Shown here piece by piece: positions 36,075-47,949 of a DNA stretch of 64,000 nucleotides (positions are counted from its first letter, which is position 1; each line of letters opens with the position of its first letter). Under the pieces are notes generated by a model. It made no database searches, was not told where the DNA came from, and saw nothing but the letters and a program-made list of their open reading frames with translations. The translations under genes were made by a program, and so were the position numbers. Source of the stretch: Adiantum capillus-veneris (taxonomy: Eukaryota > Streptophyta > Polypodiopsida > Polypodiales > Pteridaceae); the NCBI GenBank assembly GCA_014529385.2, contig CM043959.1:89321529-89385528 (forward strand), written 5' to 3'.

Positions 36075-36560
36075 TTATTTTTCTCTATCTTTGTTTTTAT
36101 CTTTGTACAGACACCAATTAGACCCATGATTGTTTTTACCACAATGCACACAAGAGTTGATTTTGTAACATTTGTCAGATGCATGATTGGTGTGATTGCA
36201 GTGGTTGCATCTTTGCTTTGTTTGGTTCCTTGATGATTTAGTGAAAAAAGATCCTCCAAAAATCTTTGTGTCTCGTATCTTCTTCTCGTGCTCTTGGAGA
36301 GAGTTGATGACATCCTCTAGGCTTGGTACGGGCTCATTTTCCTTGAGCACTATAGCAATATGACCATATTTTGCATCTGGTACCTCTTTGAGTAGAATGG
36401 CTACTTGTTCTTTGTATACGTCCTCGCACTACTTCCACCATTCCTCCCCTCATCAAAGAGGTGATCCTCTCTCTTGCTTCTTCCGCTCTATAGTAGCATA
36501 GGTGATTGCACTTGAGAAACACCCTCGCTTGTCATTTTATAAAAACAACCCAGAGCTTCT
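36075..36560 (-). pseudogene. Retroelement gag fragment with two zinc knuckles
   Basis: The minus frame at 36075-36350 carries CNHCNHTNHASDKC and CVHCGKNNHGSNWC, two CCHC knuckles about six residues apart, preceded by SLEDVINSLQEHEKKI. It differs from the single-knuckle gag of copia family A. Upstream frames to 36560 are broken. It is probably the end of a gag from another element. Confidence 0.65.
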
Positions 36561-36824
36561 AGTCTTAGCTCATGGGCCATGTCACTCTTCAGCAAGACCA
36601 TGGTCCCTTCTAGTTCACCCAAGTCCATCATTCTTCAACAAGACAACGCATGAGGTAGTGCATTGATCTTCATGCCATGGCCACCCAACCTCACCCCCTC
36701 AGCATGCCCTCACTTTTCATTGCTAAAAATAGTGCAAATATTCTCGCTAAAAACAACGCAGAGCTTCTAGCTAGAAACATGGCTTTGTTCTTGCATTTGA
36801 AAAAAAAGGTGGATTTGGAGCCCC

Positions 36825-37325
36825 CCCATCATCCGCATGTGGACAGTAAGGGTTCCCCCCCCGCCCCCCCCCCCCCCCCCCTCTTTTTTAGCATTAGACT
36901 TTGTTTTCACCCCTTTTCTTTAGTTGTTCATCTCGTCCTTGAGTAAAGCTGAAGTGCCATCTTTAATAATAATCAGTGTAAGAAAAAAACAACGGCTGAG
37001 TGTATTTTAACCAATTGAAATTGTAAAATCCCGTTTAGATTTTGAGCTTGCCTTTTAGAAGACCTGGAACTTTGCACAAGTTTTAGTGTAATTATCTGCA
37101 AAAGCTTCAAATTTTGACTTGAAAATAGGGAGAAATTCAAATTTGCCCACATTTGGAATAAAACAGGAGGGGGGGCGGAGCCTTCCCATCATCAGTGTGT
37201 GCGTGCGGACGATGTGGAGGCTCCCCCCCCCCTCCCCTTTTTTTTTAGCATTAGACTTTGTTTTCACCCCTTTGCTTTAGATGTTTGCCTCGTCCTCGGG
37301 TAAAGCTGAAGTGCCAGCTCCGATT
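36825..37325. repeat. Direct repeat with C-runs and palindromic module (two copies)
   Basis: About 36825-36965 and 37180-37325 share a CATCATC...GTGG palindromic module, a long C run (36852-36881 and 37225-37238), TTTTAGCATTAGACTTTG and GTAAAGCTGAAGTGCCA. The period is about 355 bp. Confidence 0.8.
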
Positions 37326-37333
37326 GCTTCATC

Positions 37334-37590
37334 TTAACAAGTGCCTAGTTGACCATGGTGACAACTATGTTTTGGTGGTACATATCCCACGTTGGACATG
37401 CTGAAGAGAAACATAGCAATTGCAAGATAGAAAAATTGCACACTTTGGAGATTGTCACTCCCAACGTTCTTGAAGAACACCTTAGCAGCCAAGAAGAGTG
37501 TCACCGCCATTCCCACAGCTTGGAATGCTTGCAACATATTGAGTCGAATCTCAAAGTACCTGGGAGAGCCAAAGATGGAAATTTAAGGGT
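37334..37590 (-). pseudogene. Gene-like fragment with hydrophobic segments
   Basis: A minus-strand frame reads RYFEIRLNMLQAFQAVGMA, then VTLFLAAKVFF and FFYLAIAMFLFSM: two likely membrane segments with a charged link. It has no retroelement character and lies between the arms, so it could be a captured piece of a host gene. I cannot name the parent. Confidence 0.4.
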
Positions 37591-37789
37591 TGGCAACACT
37601 TTCCAAGGACAAAGAAAAAAAATACCCTTTTGGGCATGTTGTCTGTCACACTAGGCAAACATGGCACATGAGTTACTTTTTTGCAAATGCTATCATCAAA
37701 TGGGTGTAACCCAAGTGGAAGATACACCTACTACCAAGCATAGCGTTGATGGATCAATTCCTTAAAAAAAACTTTGCGTGTAGCTTTTG

Positions 37790-38750
37790 ATGAGGTTCGA
37801 CATCACGCATTGATGGGCACGGGTTTACATTGACTGCGTTCGCTAAAGTAGATGGCTCAAAACTTTGCATTGATGGCTCAAATCCTAAAACAAAACTACC
37901 AAGCATAGTGTTCATGGCTCAAATCCTAAAGAAAAACTTCGTGAGTAGCTTTTGATGAGGTTTGCCATCGCGCATTGTTGGGCAGGGGTTTACATCGATC
38001 GAGTTCTCTAAGTAGGCTTTCAGACTTCATTCACGCATCTGAAAAACAAAAGAGGGGGGATTGGAGCCCCCGGGTCATCCACGCACACGGACGATGGGGG
38101 GGCTCCATCTCCTCCCCATTTTGCAGATGCTTAGAGCCGTATCCCTTTATTGATCAAGGACTTTAATGAAATCTACATAAATCAATAGTGAAATCAATAT
38201 CTCCACAGTAATTTGATGTGCAGAGGAAAAAGTGAAAGGAGAATGTTTTAGGTGCTACACTTAGAGGAACCTATCTAAAAGGGCAAAAGCGATTGAAAAT
38301 GGCTCAATAATTTGCATGGATGATGGAGAGGCTCCAGTCTCCATTTTTTAAAATTTTAAAAATGGATTAAAAAAATTAGATTGAACAAATTGATTTGAAA
38401 AAAAAAACATTATCCGCATGCATGTGGATGATGGGCTAGCCCAAAAATATTTGGCCATTTTTATTATTTTTATGGATTTTTGACAAATGTTTTGCCCATT
38501 ACTGATGTAACATCAAGTTATTAGATGATGGAAGAGGCTCTAACACGGAAATGTTTTGCTTATTATTGATGCTTGACTTCTCATCTTTCCTTTGCAATGG
38601 TGGGTGAATACCATGGTTGGTTTTGATCTTGCGAAGAGAAACTTCGCAGTTGGACTTTTGGCACCCAAACAAAGTTTGTATAAACTCTTGGGGTATCCTT
38701 TGGTATCCACATTTGTCTCTTTGAGGGTGTTTGGTGTTGTCTTGGTAGGG
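37790..38750 (-). repeat. Right arm of inverted-arm element
   Basis: Reverse complement of the left arm. It carries palindromic modules at about 38071 and 38410. Its outer end joins a chromovirus integrase fragment at about 38752. A 100-bp part (GCTTTTGATGAGGTT...) is duplicated near 37787 and 37948. Confidence 0.85.
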
Positions 38751-38751
38751 C

Positions 38752-39553
38752 TAAAAGCATCAAAGAGAATTCCAGAGGAAATGGAAGCCCAAACCAAGGC
38801 CATATGGCAAGATATCCAGGATGTTAAGGACCATCAAAAGAATTATGCAGATCATAAGCGATCCGACCAAATTTTTAAGCAAGGTGACAAAGTATTTCTT
38901 TGAGTTCATATAAAAAGAAGCAACCTATCCTTAGGGAAATTAAAAAGCTCAGTCCCGGATATTGTGGTCCTAATGAGGTAATCAAAGTGCTCAGTGAACA
39001 AGCTTACAAGTTAAAGCTTCTTGAACACATCAAAGTTCATGATGTATTCCACATCACCCTTCTAAAGCCTTACATTCCAAATCCCAATCATGCCTTGGAT
39101 GATGGATAGATTGTAATGCAACAGCAAGACGTGCTTGAACCTCAACCAGATTGTATCCTTGAAACTAGAGAAAGAACCCTTAGGAATTTAGTAATAAGAG
39201 AAAATGTAGTCAAATGAAAAGACTATCCCATAGAAGATGCCACTTGGGAAGATGAAACCTCTCGTCTCAAAGACTTTTCCAACTTTGGTTGAGATGAGAA
39301 CATCTCAAATTCTTAAGATGGGGTGATTGTAAGATTTCCAACTGTTGAGACCAAGAGAAATGTATAAAGCTTAATTAAATAGATGTGATTTTTAAAAGTC
39401 AATAAGAACTTGCCCAATTATAGGAAAGGATTTTATTTTGGGAATCTTATGCACAATAATACTATAGTTAGGAATTTTCAAATTTGAATTTGGGTAAAAA
39501 ACTGACCCCGCTATACCCCGTAGAAGTTTTATAGATACTTTAATTTGCTAAAA
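38752..39553 (+). pseudogene. Gypsy III-type chromovirus end (integrase, chromodomain, LTR start)
   Basis: Frames from about 38752 match the integrase C-terminus of chromovirus I (AQTKAIWQDIQDVKDHQKNY, HKRSDQIFKQGDKVFL) and the chromodomain (DYPIEDATWEDE near 39225), with stops at 38900-38902, about 39107 and 39216. After AAGATGGGGTGAT an LTR begins TGTAAGATTTCC at 39328 and stops at about 39553. This LTR matches the minus-strand LTR pieces at 18904, 20664 and 28917, which ties that family (III) to a chromovirus. Confidence 0.85.
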
Positions 39554-40004
39554 TAATTGAAACTCCCCAATAGGAAAGCTTCTCCATGTCCACCACATAC
39601 GTGTACTTGCACTCTCTCAAGCTCTCTCATCGCTATGAATTTAGCTCTTGGATCATTTTCTAGAGGGAGTCTTTCAACCCTATCATCAACTTTTTCCTTG
39701 GTTCTAGTCATACCCATTTCATCTACAAGATCAAGATTATTTGTCCTAAGATAGGCAACCCCTATCTTGTCTATGTAATGGTCTCCATTATCAATAGCCT
39801 CTACTTGTTCTTGAAACTCAAGGTTTCCTAAATCCTCACAAACGTAGTATCTATTATGGTCATCCACATAAATTCTTTCTCCTCGACCATTAGTATAACA
39901 ATATTATAAATGTATGGTTGGCCTGGCTTTTGATCTCTTACAGATACCGATCATATCTCCCTCGCTACAATAACTTATACTCGGTGCTCATTTAGCCATA
40001 AGCT
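39554..40004 (-). other. Unknown minus-strand ORF between two element scraps
   Basis: A 112-codon minus frame (39529-39867) is acidic and hydrophilic (EFQEQVEAIDNGDHYIDKIG, RERLPLENDP-like parts) and overlaps the LTR end at its C-terminus. No family is recognised. It may be part of a lost element. Confidence 0.3.
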
Positions 40005-43000
40005 TGTAAATATGGCGCAAAGTGTCACTCAAATAGCAAAAAATTCTCTTGACAACCTACCAATGTTTGAACCCTAGGCTATGCATAAATTTGTTGCCCT
40101 GTGAGACTACAAACTCAATATGAAGCCTTGTTTTGCATACATAAATAAGGCATCCAGCAATAGTTTGGTAAAACATGACATCATTTGGATCACCAACATC
40201 ATGAAGACTCAACTTTAAACTTGTTTCCATGGGAGCAACAATTAATAGGTTTGCAGTCCTCAAGTCCAAACCTACATAGCAATGTCTCTGTGTATTTTTT
40301 TTGACACAAGGCAATACCACTGTATGCCCAAGTAATGATGCAATAGCCCCAATTATCTCATCTTGAAAGTAGCATTCAAATCACTCTTAAACTCAAAAAA
40401 AATTGTCTCATTTGGTCCAATGATTAGCAAATCATCAATATAAATAATGAGGATGAGAAGTACATTACCCTCATGCTTTACATACAAAGTGCTTTTTGTT
40501 GGACTATTACAAAAGCCTCATATAACTAAATGAGTTTCAGCTTTCTCATACCAAGCATGAGGAGATTGCTTCAACCCATACAAAGCATTCTTACATTTTC
40601 ATGCTTTATCTTCTTGTCCTTTCATGATAAAACCACGAGGCTACGTTACATAAACTTCCTCAAATATATCACCATTCAAGAAAGTAGTAAAAATGTCTGA
40701 TTGATGTACATCCCATCCAAATTGAGCTTCCAATGCACATATAAAATGCACAATAATCATGCAAAAAGTGGAAGCAAAAGTCTCTTCATAATCTATGGCC
40801 TTTCTGCTCTGCATAACCTTTTGCAACAACTTGAGCCTTATAGCAATCAATCTCACCATCTGGAATATGTTTTAACTTGTAAATGCACTTTGTACCAATG
40901 GCCTTTTTCTGAGGAGGCAAATCACATGAAGTCCATGTGTCATTTTCTATAAGTGCATCATATTTTGATTGCATGGTAGCCATCCAATTTTTTGGATTCT
41001 TTGCTTCATCAAAAGATAGAGGTTCCTCTACATCACATAAGCTAGAAACAACCAAAGCATTACAATCTAATGCATAAGAGGCATGGCGAGAGTGTGAACG
41101 AGAACAACTAGACAAAGTTACATCCAAGTTACTATCATGTAAAGTATGCACCAACCGTTTTGGCATACCTCTAGCCTCTTCATTTTCAACCCTTTCCACG
41201 TCAAGTACACCATGTATATTTGCATCAGTAATAGGCTGATCTGTATCATTTTTGAAACCCCCATAGGCTGTACGTTTGCTTCATTGGAATTTACATTCAA
41301 ATTTCCACCACAAAAAAGAGGCAAAAAATTGTCATAAATGTCATGTGAGATAACATTATTGTCTCTAGTACATGAGAACAAAGGCTAAACAGAATCTGCC
41401 ACAAACACAATATCTTGTGAAACCAAGATACGCTTTGTTTGTAGATGGTACAACCTATAACCTTGCTTTCAATACTATAGCCAACAAAATGCATTTAATA
41501 GACTTATCATCAAATTTTTTGTGGTGCATTAGTGGCACCAAAGCATAAGCTAAACAGCCAAAAACATGCATGTGATCAATAGCCTGGCTTCTTATCATGC
41601 TATGCTTCATAAGAATTCATAGACTATAAGCTTTTGTAGGACAACTGTTAAGTACATAAGTAGCACACATGATAGCCTCAAGACAAAACAAATGTGTCAA
41701 AGCTTGCCTTTTGACCATACACCATGCCATCTTCATAAGCAACCTATTTTTCCTTTCAGAAACACCATTTTGTTGAGGTCTACATGGCACTTTACATTGG
41801 TGTTTATTCCACAACTAGCCATAAAATAAAGTCATGAGACATACACTCCCCCCCTCGATTTGAACGGAGGGTTCCTATAGTACATTTAGAGACATATTCA
41901 ACCATAGCCAAAATTTTCTTGAAGAACATAAACACTTCGGACTTAGCTTTAAGTGGATACATCCATGCATTCCTAGAGTAACCATCAATTAAAGTCAAAA
42001 GTAAAGGTTGTTTCCCAAGGTTGCATGGGCCCACAAACATCACTGCACAAGTTGAAATTTGCATGTAGCCCTCATAATACATCCTTTGGAAACTTTGGAC
42101 ATTTCATCTTAACCAAAATATAGCCTTCACAAACATGCTTCACAGGTGCTTCAAGAGGTGGCAAAGAAGCAACCATATCAGATTTTTGCAAACGTAACAA
42201 ACTGGTAAAATTCAAATGCCCAAAATGTGCAAGCCAAAGTTTTACATCTGAAACAATCTTTGAATCCACAACTACGTTTTCACAATTCTACCCACACTTG
42301 TCATACAAAGTGAGCTTAAATTATCCATGGCATAAAACTCCAGATGCAACAATTTCATCACCAACATTGAGATCATGAATTGTACATCTCTCATCCACAA
42401 ACTTCACGACAAGACCAAGTCTAGCAAGTGCAGATATAGACATAATCATGGACATAAGGATCATAAGTACACTCTACACTAAATTCCCACTCTGCAAGTA
42501 ATGGAACCAACCTCTTTCTACTTGACCTCTTTTGCCTTCAATTTAGGACACTGCTTGATCAAGTGATCATTGGCCTTGCAATAATGGCCACGCAACTTCT
42601 TTTTTCCATTTTACCAGAATTCCTAAACAAAGTGCTACCAACAAAAGCATTAGGAATAGGTGATTTTCCACTCACAGAAGAACATTGATAAGTGGCTACA
42701 TTGTTGTTACCACTTTCTCTTTGAGTAGCAACAAAAGCATGTTCAATTGTACACTATTTAGCCCTATTCTTTATTGAAAGTGACTCTTTCAACATCAGTG
42801 TGCATAATGCATCAAGCTTGACAACATCAGGATTTCCTTGGGTCATAAGTCTCCAAGTACTGGCAAAATTCTAATAAGAATCTGGCAATGCATCAAGAAT
42901 AGTCTGCACAAGGGTAATGTCAAAAATGACTTCACCTGCAAAAAGGAGTTGCTCATCATATCCTTGATACCAGTAGCAAAAGTGTCCATGTCATCTTCCT

Positions 43001-43563
43001 CATGCATAATCTTCAACTCCAACTCTTTGTAATGCAATTTTAGCATCATTGCGACTTGCATAAAGACCAGCCAAAATATCCCAATCCTGTTACGTTGATT
43101 TAGATGAGTGAATGTGAGGAGTAATAGTGCGCTTCATAGATAATTATATTAATGCATGAGTCTATGCATCTCTAACATCTCAACAAGCATGTTGAGTTGT
43201 AGGCAAAATAGCTCTAGCAGAAGCAATCCTACCACCAAAACCTACAACATCCTCAATAGTGCCTAAATTAATAGAATAAGAATGTACATCAATGCCCTGC
43301 AAAACATTCCAAACTCACTTTGACACAAGAACATGTTGCATCATGTAATCCCTCATGGGGTAATTTTTCTCGTCCAATTTATCCTCCAATATCAAACATC
43401 TTGAACACATTTGTGATGTTGTTACCCATGGCAATTGCCACCCCTTGATGTGAAAACTGCTCAAAAAGAGGAGAAACAAAACGAGACTAATGTGTGCTAT
43501 ATATATAGCACAACCCAAAAAAGACTAAAAGGGACCAGTTATGCAAAAAATAGCACTGACAAA
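40005..43563 (-). pseudogene. Copia family A, copy D (no LTRs)
   Basis: From right to left: gag start near 43450 (KMF-type leader), gag body, zinc-knuckle region near 42570, GAG-pre-integrase (LWLAHFGHLNFTSLLRLQKS near 42200), integrase core (LTLIDGYSRNAWMYPLKAK near 41990), connector near 41500, RT (KCIYKLKHIPDGEIDCYKA near 40870) and part of RNase H to 40005. Shifts and stops are frequent. Both ends are cut inside the element. It is the most complete internal region of this family here and shows what copy A has lost. Confidence 0.9.
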
Positions 43564-44043
43564 AATTTTGCACAAATTCCTCACTCCTACGAGAGTATGT
43601 ACAAGGCTGACAAAACCTGTCAAAGTGAGAGTGAACACTCAATCACTATCAAAGTGGGAGTCAAACATGGTCACTAAACCATCAGAGAGTAAAATAGCAG
43701 ATACGCATGAAACATGGCGAGAATCTAGGAAAAATTTGGTAGAGTTCCCCCTGAAAACTAAGTGAAAACTCATAAAGCATAGACATACCCTCAGTGTCTT
43801 AGTAAACAGATCCACAAATGGTTTACATAAAATACCAAAACCTTGGCAGACAAGCTCACTCCTGAACGAGAGGCTCTTTGGACCTATACCTATCCAAAAA
43901 CCCTGTAAACCTATGAATCTGGTACCTACAAGCTATACCTAGCTCAAGCTGTATCCGCAAAATGCATACATAACATCAAATGCACAAAACTGTGCTATGA
44001 AAACCATTTATAAGCTCAAAAAGACTAAAACTTAGTCATAACA
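43564..44043 (-). pseudogene. Gypsy V integrase relic, downstream half
   Basis: This is the sequence into which copia copy A inserted. Removing copy A joins it to 47950-48420, where a minus-strand gypsy integrase can be read. This half is too decayed to name domains. Confidence 0.45.
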
Positions 44044-44322
44044 TGTTGGAATTAGGGTTGCAGGGAAACGCACATAGCTTGGAGAAGATGAAGGAAGCTC
44101 AAGGCACACAATAGAGAGTGTATTACTTAGTGTGCAATAGAAAAAAATAGATAAGCCCTAGAATGATAAGTGTACATGCAATGCACGGGGGAAAAATAGA
44201 TAGCCCTAGAATGATGGGCATACATACAATGCACGGGGGGAAAAACCTCCTAGTGAGGGAAAAAATGCCCAAGCGGTCCCAAGTGTGTTCACACACATCA
44301 CTACCACATGTATATGGTAACA
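44044..44322 (-). repeat. Copy A 3' LTR (279 bp)
   Basis: It is longer than its partner (228 bp) because a segment of about 50 bp (TAGATAAGCCCTAGAATGAT... ending GCACGGGGG) is tandemly duplicated at about 44145-44245. Confidence 0.9.
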
Positions 44323-44397
44323 AATTCCCCGTGGAGTGATGTGGTGAATGAGAGTTGTTGCATGAGTAAAGGGAAGTGGCATGCCCTGAGGACATAC

Positions 44398-44619
44398 TCA
44401 GTCCACAAAGGGGAGTAAGCACAAAGCTTTGCGAAAAGCTTCAAACTTCTCACGAGACAATGCCTTTGTGAAAAGATCTGCAAGGTTGTCCTGTGTTGGC
44501 ACATAATCCAAGCTGATCTCTCCTGCTGAGAGCCTCTCCCTAACATAGTGGTAATGCACCTCAATGTGCTTTGTGCGAGCATGAAAAACTGGGTTCCTTG
44601 CAACTACCAATGCGCTCAA
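44398..44619 (-). pseudogene. Copy A RNase H C-terminus
   Basis: The minus frame reads LVVARNPVFHARTKHIEVHY, then TQDNLADLFTKALSREKF, the standard end of copia RNase H. It is open from the deletion joint to its natural stop. Confidence 0.9.
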
Positions 44620-44629
44620 GACAAAGGTT

Positions 44630-46138
44630 CCTCAATACGATGTAAGCTAGACACAACCAAAGCATAACAATCTGATGCATAAGATGCATGGTGAGAACCT
44701 GAACGAGTACAACTAGACAAAGGTGCATCCAATTTACTATCACGCAATGTATGTTCCAGCCATTTTGGCATACCTCTATCCTACTAATTTCTCAACCCTT
44801 TCCTCATCAAGTACATCATGTACATCTGCATCAATAATAGGCTGATCTGTAACGTTTTCAGAAACCCCCATAGGTTGTACATTTGCCTTATTGGAATTTA
44901 CATTTGAACTACTACCACTGAAAAGAGGCAACAAAGTGTCATAAATTTCCTATGAGCTTACATTACTGTCTCTAGTACATGACAACAAGGGATGAACAGA
45001 ATCTTCCACAAACACTACATCCTGTGAAACCAAAATACGCTTTGTTTGTGGATGATACGACCCTAACCTTTGCTTTGACCACTATAACCAACAGAAATAC
45101 ATTTGATAGCCTTATCATCCAATTTCCTGCACTGTGTTTGTGGCATCAAAGCATATGCCAAACAGCCAAAAACACGCATGTGATCAATAGAAGCCTTTCT
45201 ATCATGCCATGCTTCATATGGAGTAATAGACTGCAAAGCCTTTGTAGGACACCAGTTAAGTACATAAGTGGCACACATGATGGCCTCAAGCCAAAAAGAA
45301 TGCGGTAAAGCTTGACTTTTGACCATACTCGTGCCCTTTCCATAAGTGACTTGTTTTTCCTCTCTGCAACACCATTTTGCTAAGGTGTATATGGCACTGT
45401 ACATTGGTGTTTTATCCCACGATTAGCCAAAAATTCATTAAATTCATGAGACATATACTCCCCTCCTCGATCGGAACAGTGGGTGCCCATAGTACATTTT
45501 GAGACATTTTCAGCCATAGCCAAAAATATGTAGCATATAAAAACCTTGGGCTTTGCTTTAAGAAGAAATCCCCATGCATGCCTGGAGTAATCATCAATGA
45601 AAGTCACGAAGTAGAGGTAATTGCTCAAGGATGGAGTTTCGATGGGCCCACAAACATCACTATGCACAAGCTGCAATCTGCATGTGGCCTTAATTGAACC
45701 ATTCTTTGGAAACTTCGAACGTTGTATCTTATCCAAAATACAGTCTTCACAAACATGTTTGACAAGTGCTTCAAGAGGTGGCAAAGAAGCAACCATATCA
45801 GATTTTTGCAAACGTAGCAAACTTGCAAAATTCAGATGACCAAAATATGCATGCCAAAGTTTTGCATCTAAAATAGCCTTTAACTCCACAGCTGCATTTG
45901 AAAAATTTTGCCCACACTTGTCGTACAAAGTGAGCTTATACAGCCCATGGCATAAAATGCCAGATGCAACAATTTCATCACTGAAATTGAGATCATGTAC
46001 AATACATATGTCATCCACAAATTTGACTACAAGACCAAGTCTAGCAAGTGCAAATACAAACGAGAGATTCTTTTTTTCCCCAATTACATAAAGTGCATCA
46101 ACAAGTGTAAAAGAACTGCCATTTGCAACAATAAGCAC
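44630..46138 (-). pseudogene. Copy A integrase and connector
   Basis: The frame 46138-45380 has the GAG-pre-integrase part (LWHAYFGHLNFASLLRLQKS), zinc-site Cys residues (CEDCILDK) and the core with VHSDVCGP, TFIDDYSRHAWGF and a later DRGGEYMS. After a shift near 45390 the connector continues (PYEAWHDRKASIDHMRVFGC, KLDDKAIKCISVGYS). It would insert the cDNA. Several lesions make it inactive. Confidence 0.88.
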
Positions 46139-47370
46139 AATCTTTCCAATTGCCTAAACCGGATAAGAGGCATTGCTGGCACAAGTGACTAAATTCCCAT
46201 AAGGGATAGACTTGAGAGAGGTGAACAAATCACGATGTGAGGTAATGTGCTTTGTAGCACCACTGTCAAAATACCACACATGTGAATCTCAGCAACTAAC
46301 ATGCATGCATCATGGACATCAGGATTATAGGTACACTCTGCACTAGAACCCCATTCTGCATCAACATCAACATCACAGTCTCCTTTCACAGAAGACTCAA
46401 CAATAGCTACATTTGTAGTGAAACCAACATTTGCAGTGGAGTCGCCCTCTTTCGTCTTTGCCTCTTTGGCCTTCAACTTAGGACACTGCTTGATCAAGTG
46501 ATCATTAGCTTTACAATAATGGCAATGCATCTTCTTTTTTCCCTTATCACCATAATTTCCAGACAAATTGCTGCCAACAAAAGAATAAGGAACATGTTTG
46601 AATTTCCACTCGCCAAAGAACCATAAGAAGTGGCTGCATTGCTGTTACCACCCTTTCTTTGAGCAACAATAAAAACCTGTTCAACTGCACACTGTCTAGT
46701 CTTGTTTTTTTGGAAAGTGACTCTTGCAACAGCAATGTACATAATGCATCAAACTTGGCAACTTCAGGATTTCCTTGGGTCATAAGTCTCCAAGACCTAG
46801 CAAAAGTCTGGTAAGAATCTGGCTAGGCATCAAGAACATTCTGCACAAGGGAACTGTCTGAAATGACTTCTCCTGTAGAAATAAGTTGCTCATTGATATC
46901 CTTGACACCAACAAGGAAAGTTTCCATATCATCTTCCTCATGCATAATCTTTGATTCCAGCTCTTTACGCAACAATGCAATTTTAGCCTATTGCGACTTG
47001 CATAAAGACCAACCGGAATGTTCCAAGCCTGCTTAACAGATTTCACTGAACAAATGTGGGGAGTAATAGTGCACTTCATAGACAACACGATCAATGCATG
47101 AACCTATGCATCTTTTACATCCTAATGAGATTGCTCAGATGTAGGCAAAACAACTCTAACAGCAGCAATCCTTACAGCAAGACCTGCAACATCCACAACA
47201 TTGCCTACATCCTCAAAACTACATCAATGCCCTGCACAATGTTCTAAACTCCCTTTGATACAAATACATGTTGCATCATGTAAGCCCACATAGCGTAATT
47301 GTCCCCATCCAATCTGTCCTCAGCAGCAAACATCTTGAACACATCTCTGTTGTTGTCAGCCATGGAAAAT
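46139..47370 (-). pseudogene. Copy A gag
   Basis: It starts near 47361 (MADNNRDVFKMFAAEDRLDG, then AMWAYMMQHVFVSKG) and is then frame-broken. The CCHC zinc knuckle is at about 46535-46490 (CHYCKANDHLIKQC). This is a UBN2-type copia gag. Confidence 0.85.
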
Positions 47371-47705
47371 GCATGCACCTGATGTGAAAATTTCCCAAAA
47401 TGAGGAGAAATGGAGTGAGACCAGTACGTGCTATATAGCACAACCCGCAGTAGACTGTATGGGACCTATTATGCAATCATTGACACTGACAAAAATTTTA
47501 CACAAAATGATAAAATTGCATGTGCAGGCTTGGCTTTAGTGGAAACAAAGGTCGAAATGAGCCCAAAATGAAATTCTGAACAGACCAAGCTCTACAAGCT
47601 ATTCCAAAATTTTTATCGACCTACTCCTGACGCTCAGCCAAAGCTCGTTGAAATTTGAGAAAACGAGCAGGGGTGTTCTGGCGACTAAGCCCTGGAGGAT
47701 GCAAC

Positions 47706-47721
47706 CTGCTCTGATATCAAT
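47706..47721 (-). other. Copy A primer binding site
   Basis: Directly inside the right-hand LTR the minus strand reads TTGATATCAGAGCAGG, an initiator-Met tRNA type site, fixing this LTR as the 5' one. Confidence 0.85.
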
Positions 47722-47949
47722 TGTTGGAATAAGGGTTGCAAGGAAACGCACACGGCTTGGAGAAGACGAAGGAAGCTCAAGGCACACAACAGAGAGTGTA
47801 TTACTTAGCGTGTAATGGAAAAAAATGGATAGCCCTAGAATGATGGGCGTATATACAATGCACAAGGGAAAAAACCTCCTAGTGAGGGAAAAAATGCCCT
47901 GGCGATCCTAAGTGTGTTCACACATCACTGCCACATGTATATGGTAACA
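47722..47949 (-). repeat. Copy A 5' LTR (228 bp)
   Basis: Edges TGTTGGAAT and GGTAACA on the plus strand, followed by TAACA target duplication. Confidence 0.9.

Larger units (their letters stand above)
32994..38750. mobile_element. Inverted-arm element (about 1-kb terminal inverted repeats)
   Basis: Left arm 32994-33965 and right arm about 37790-38750 are reverse complements over nearly their whole length, outer ends near CACCAAACACCCTCAAA. Between them lie a copia fragment, a gag-like zinc-knuckle piece, a repeated G/C-run module and a short gene-like fragment. Long arms suit a Mutator-like or foldback element, but no transposase is visible and I cannot fix the target duplication. On the right it interrupts a chromovirus integrase; the left flank is a different element. 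Confidence 0.7.
44044..47949 (-). mobile_element. Copia family A, copy A: complete insertion, internally deleted
   Basis: LTRs 44044-44322 and 47722-47949 are flanked by TAACA on both outer sides (44039-44043 and 47950-47954). The 3.9-kb body holds gag, integrase and the end of RNase H but no RT: the minus-strand frame jumps from the connector at about 44640 to RNase H at about 44619. It is a deletion derivative that could move only if helped by a full copy. It sits inside a gypsy integrase relic. Confidence 0.92.
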
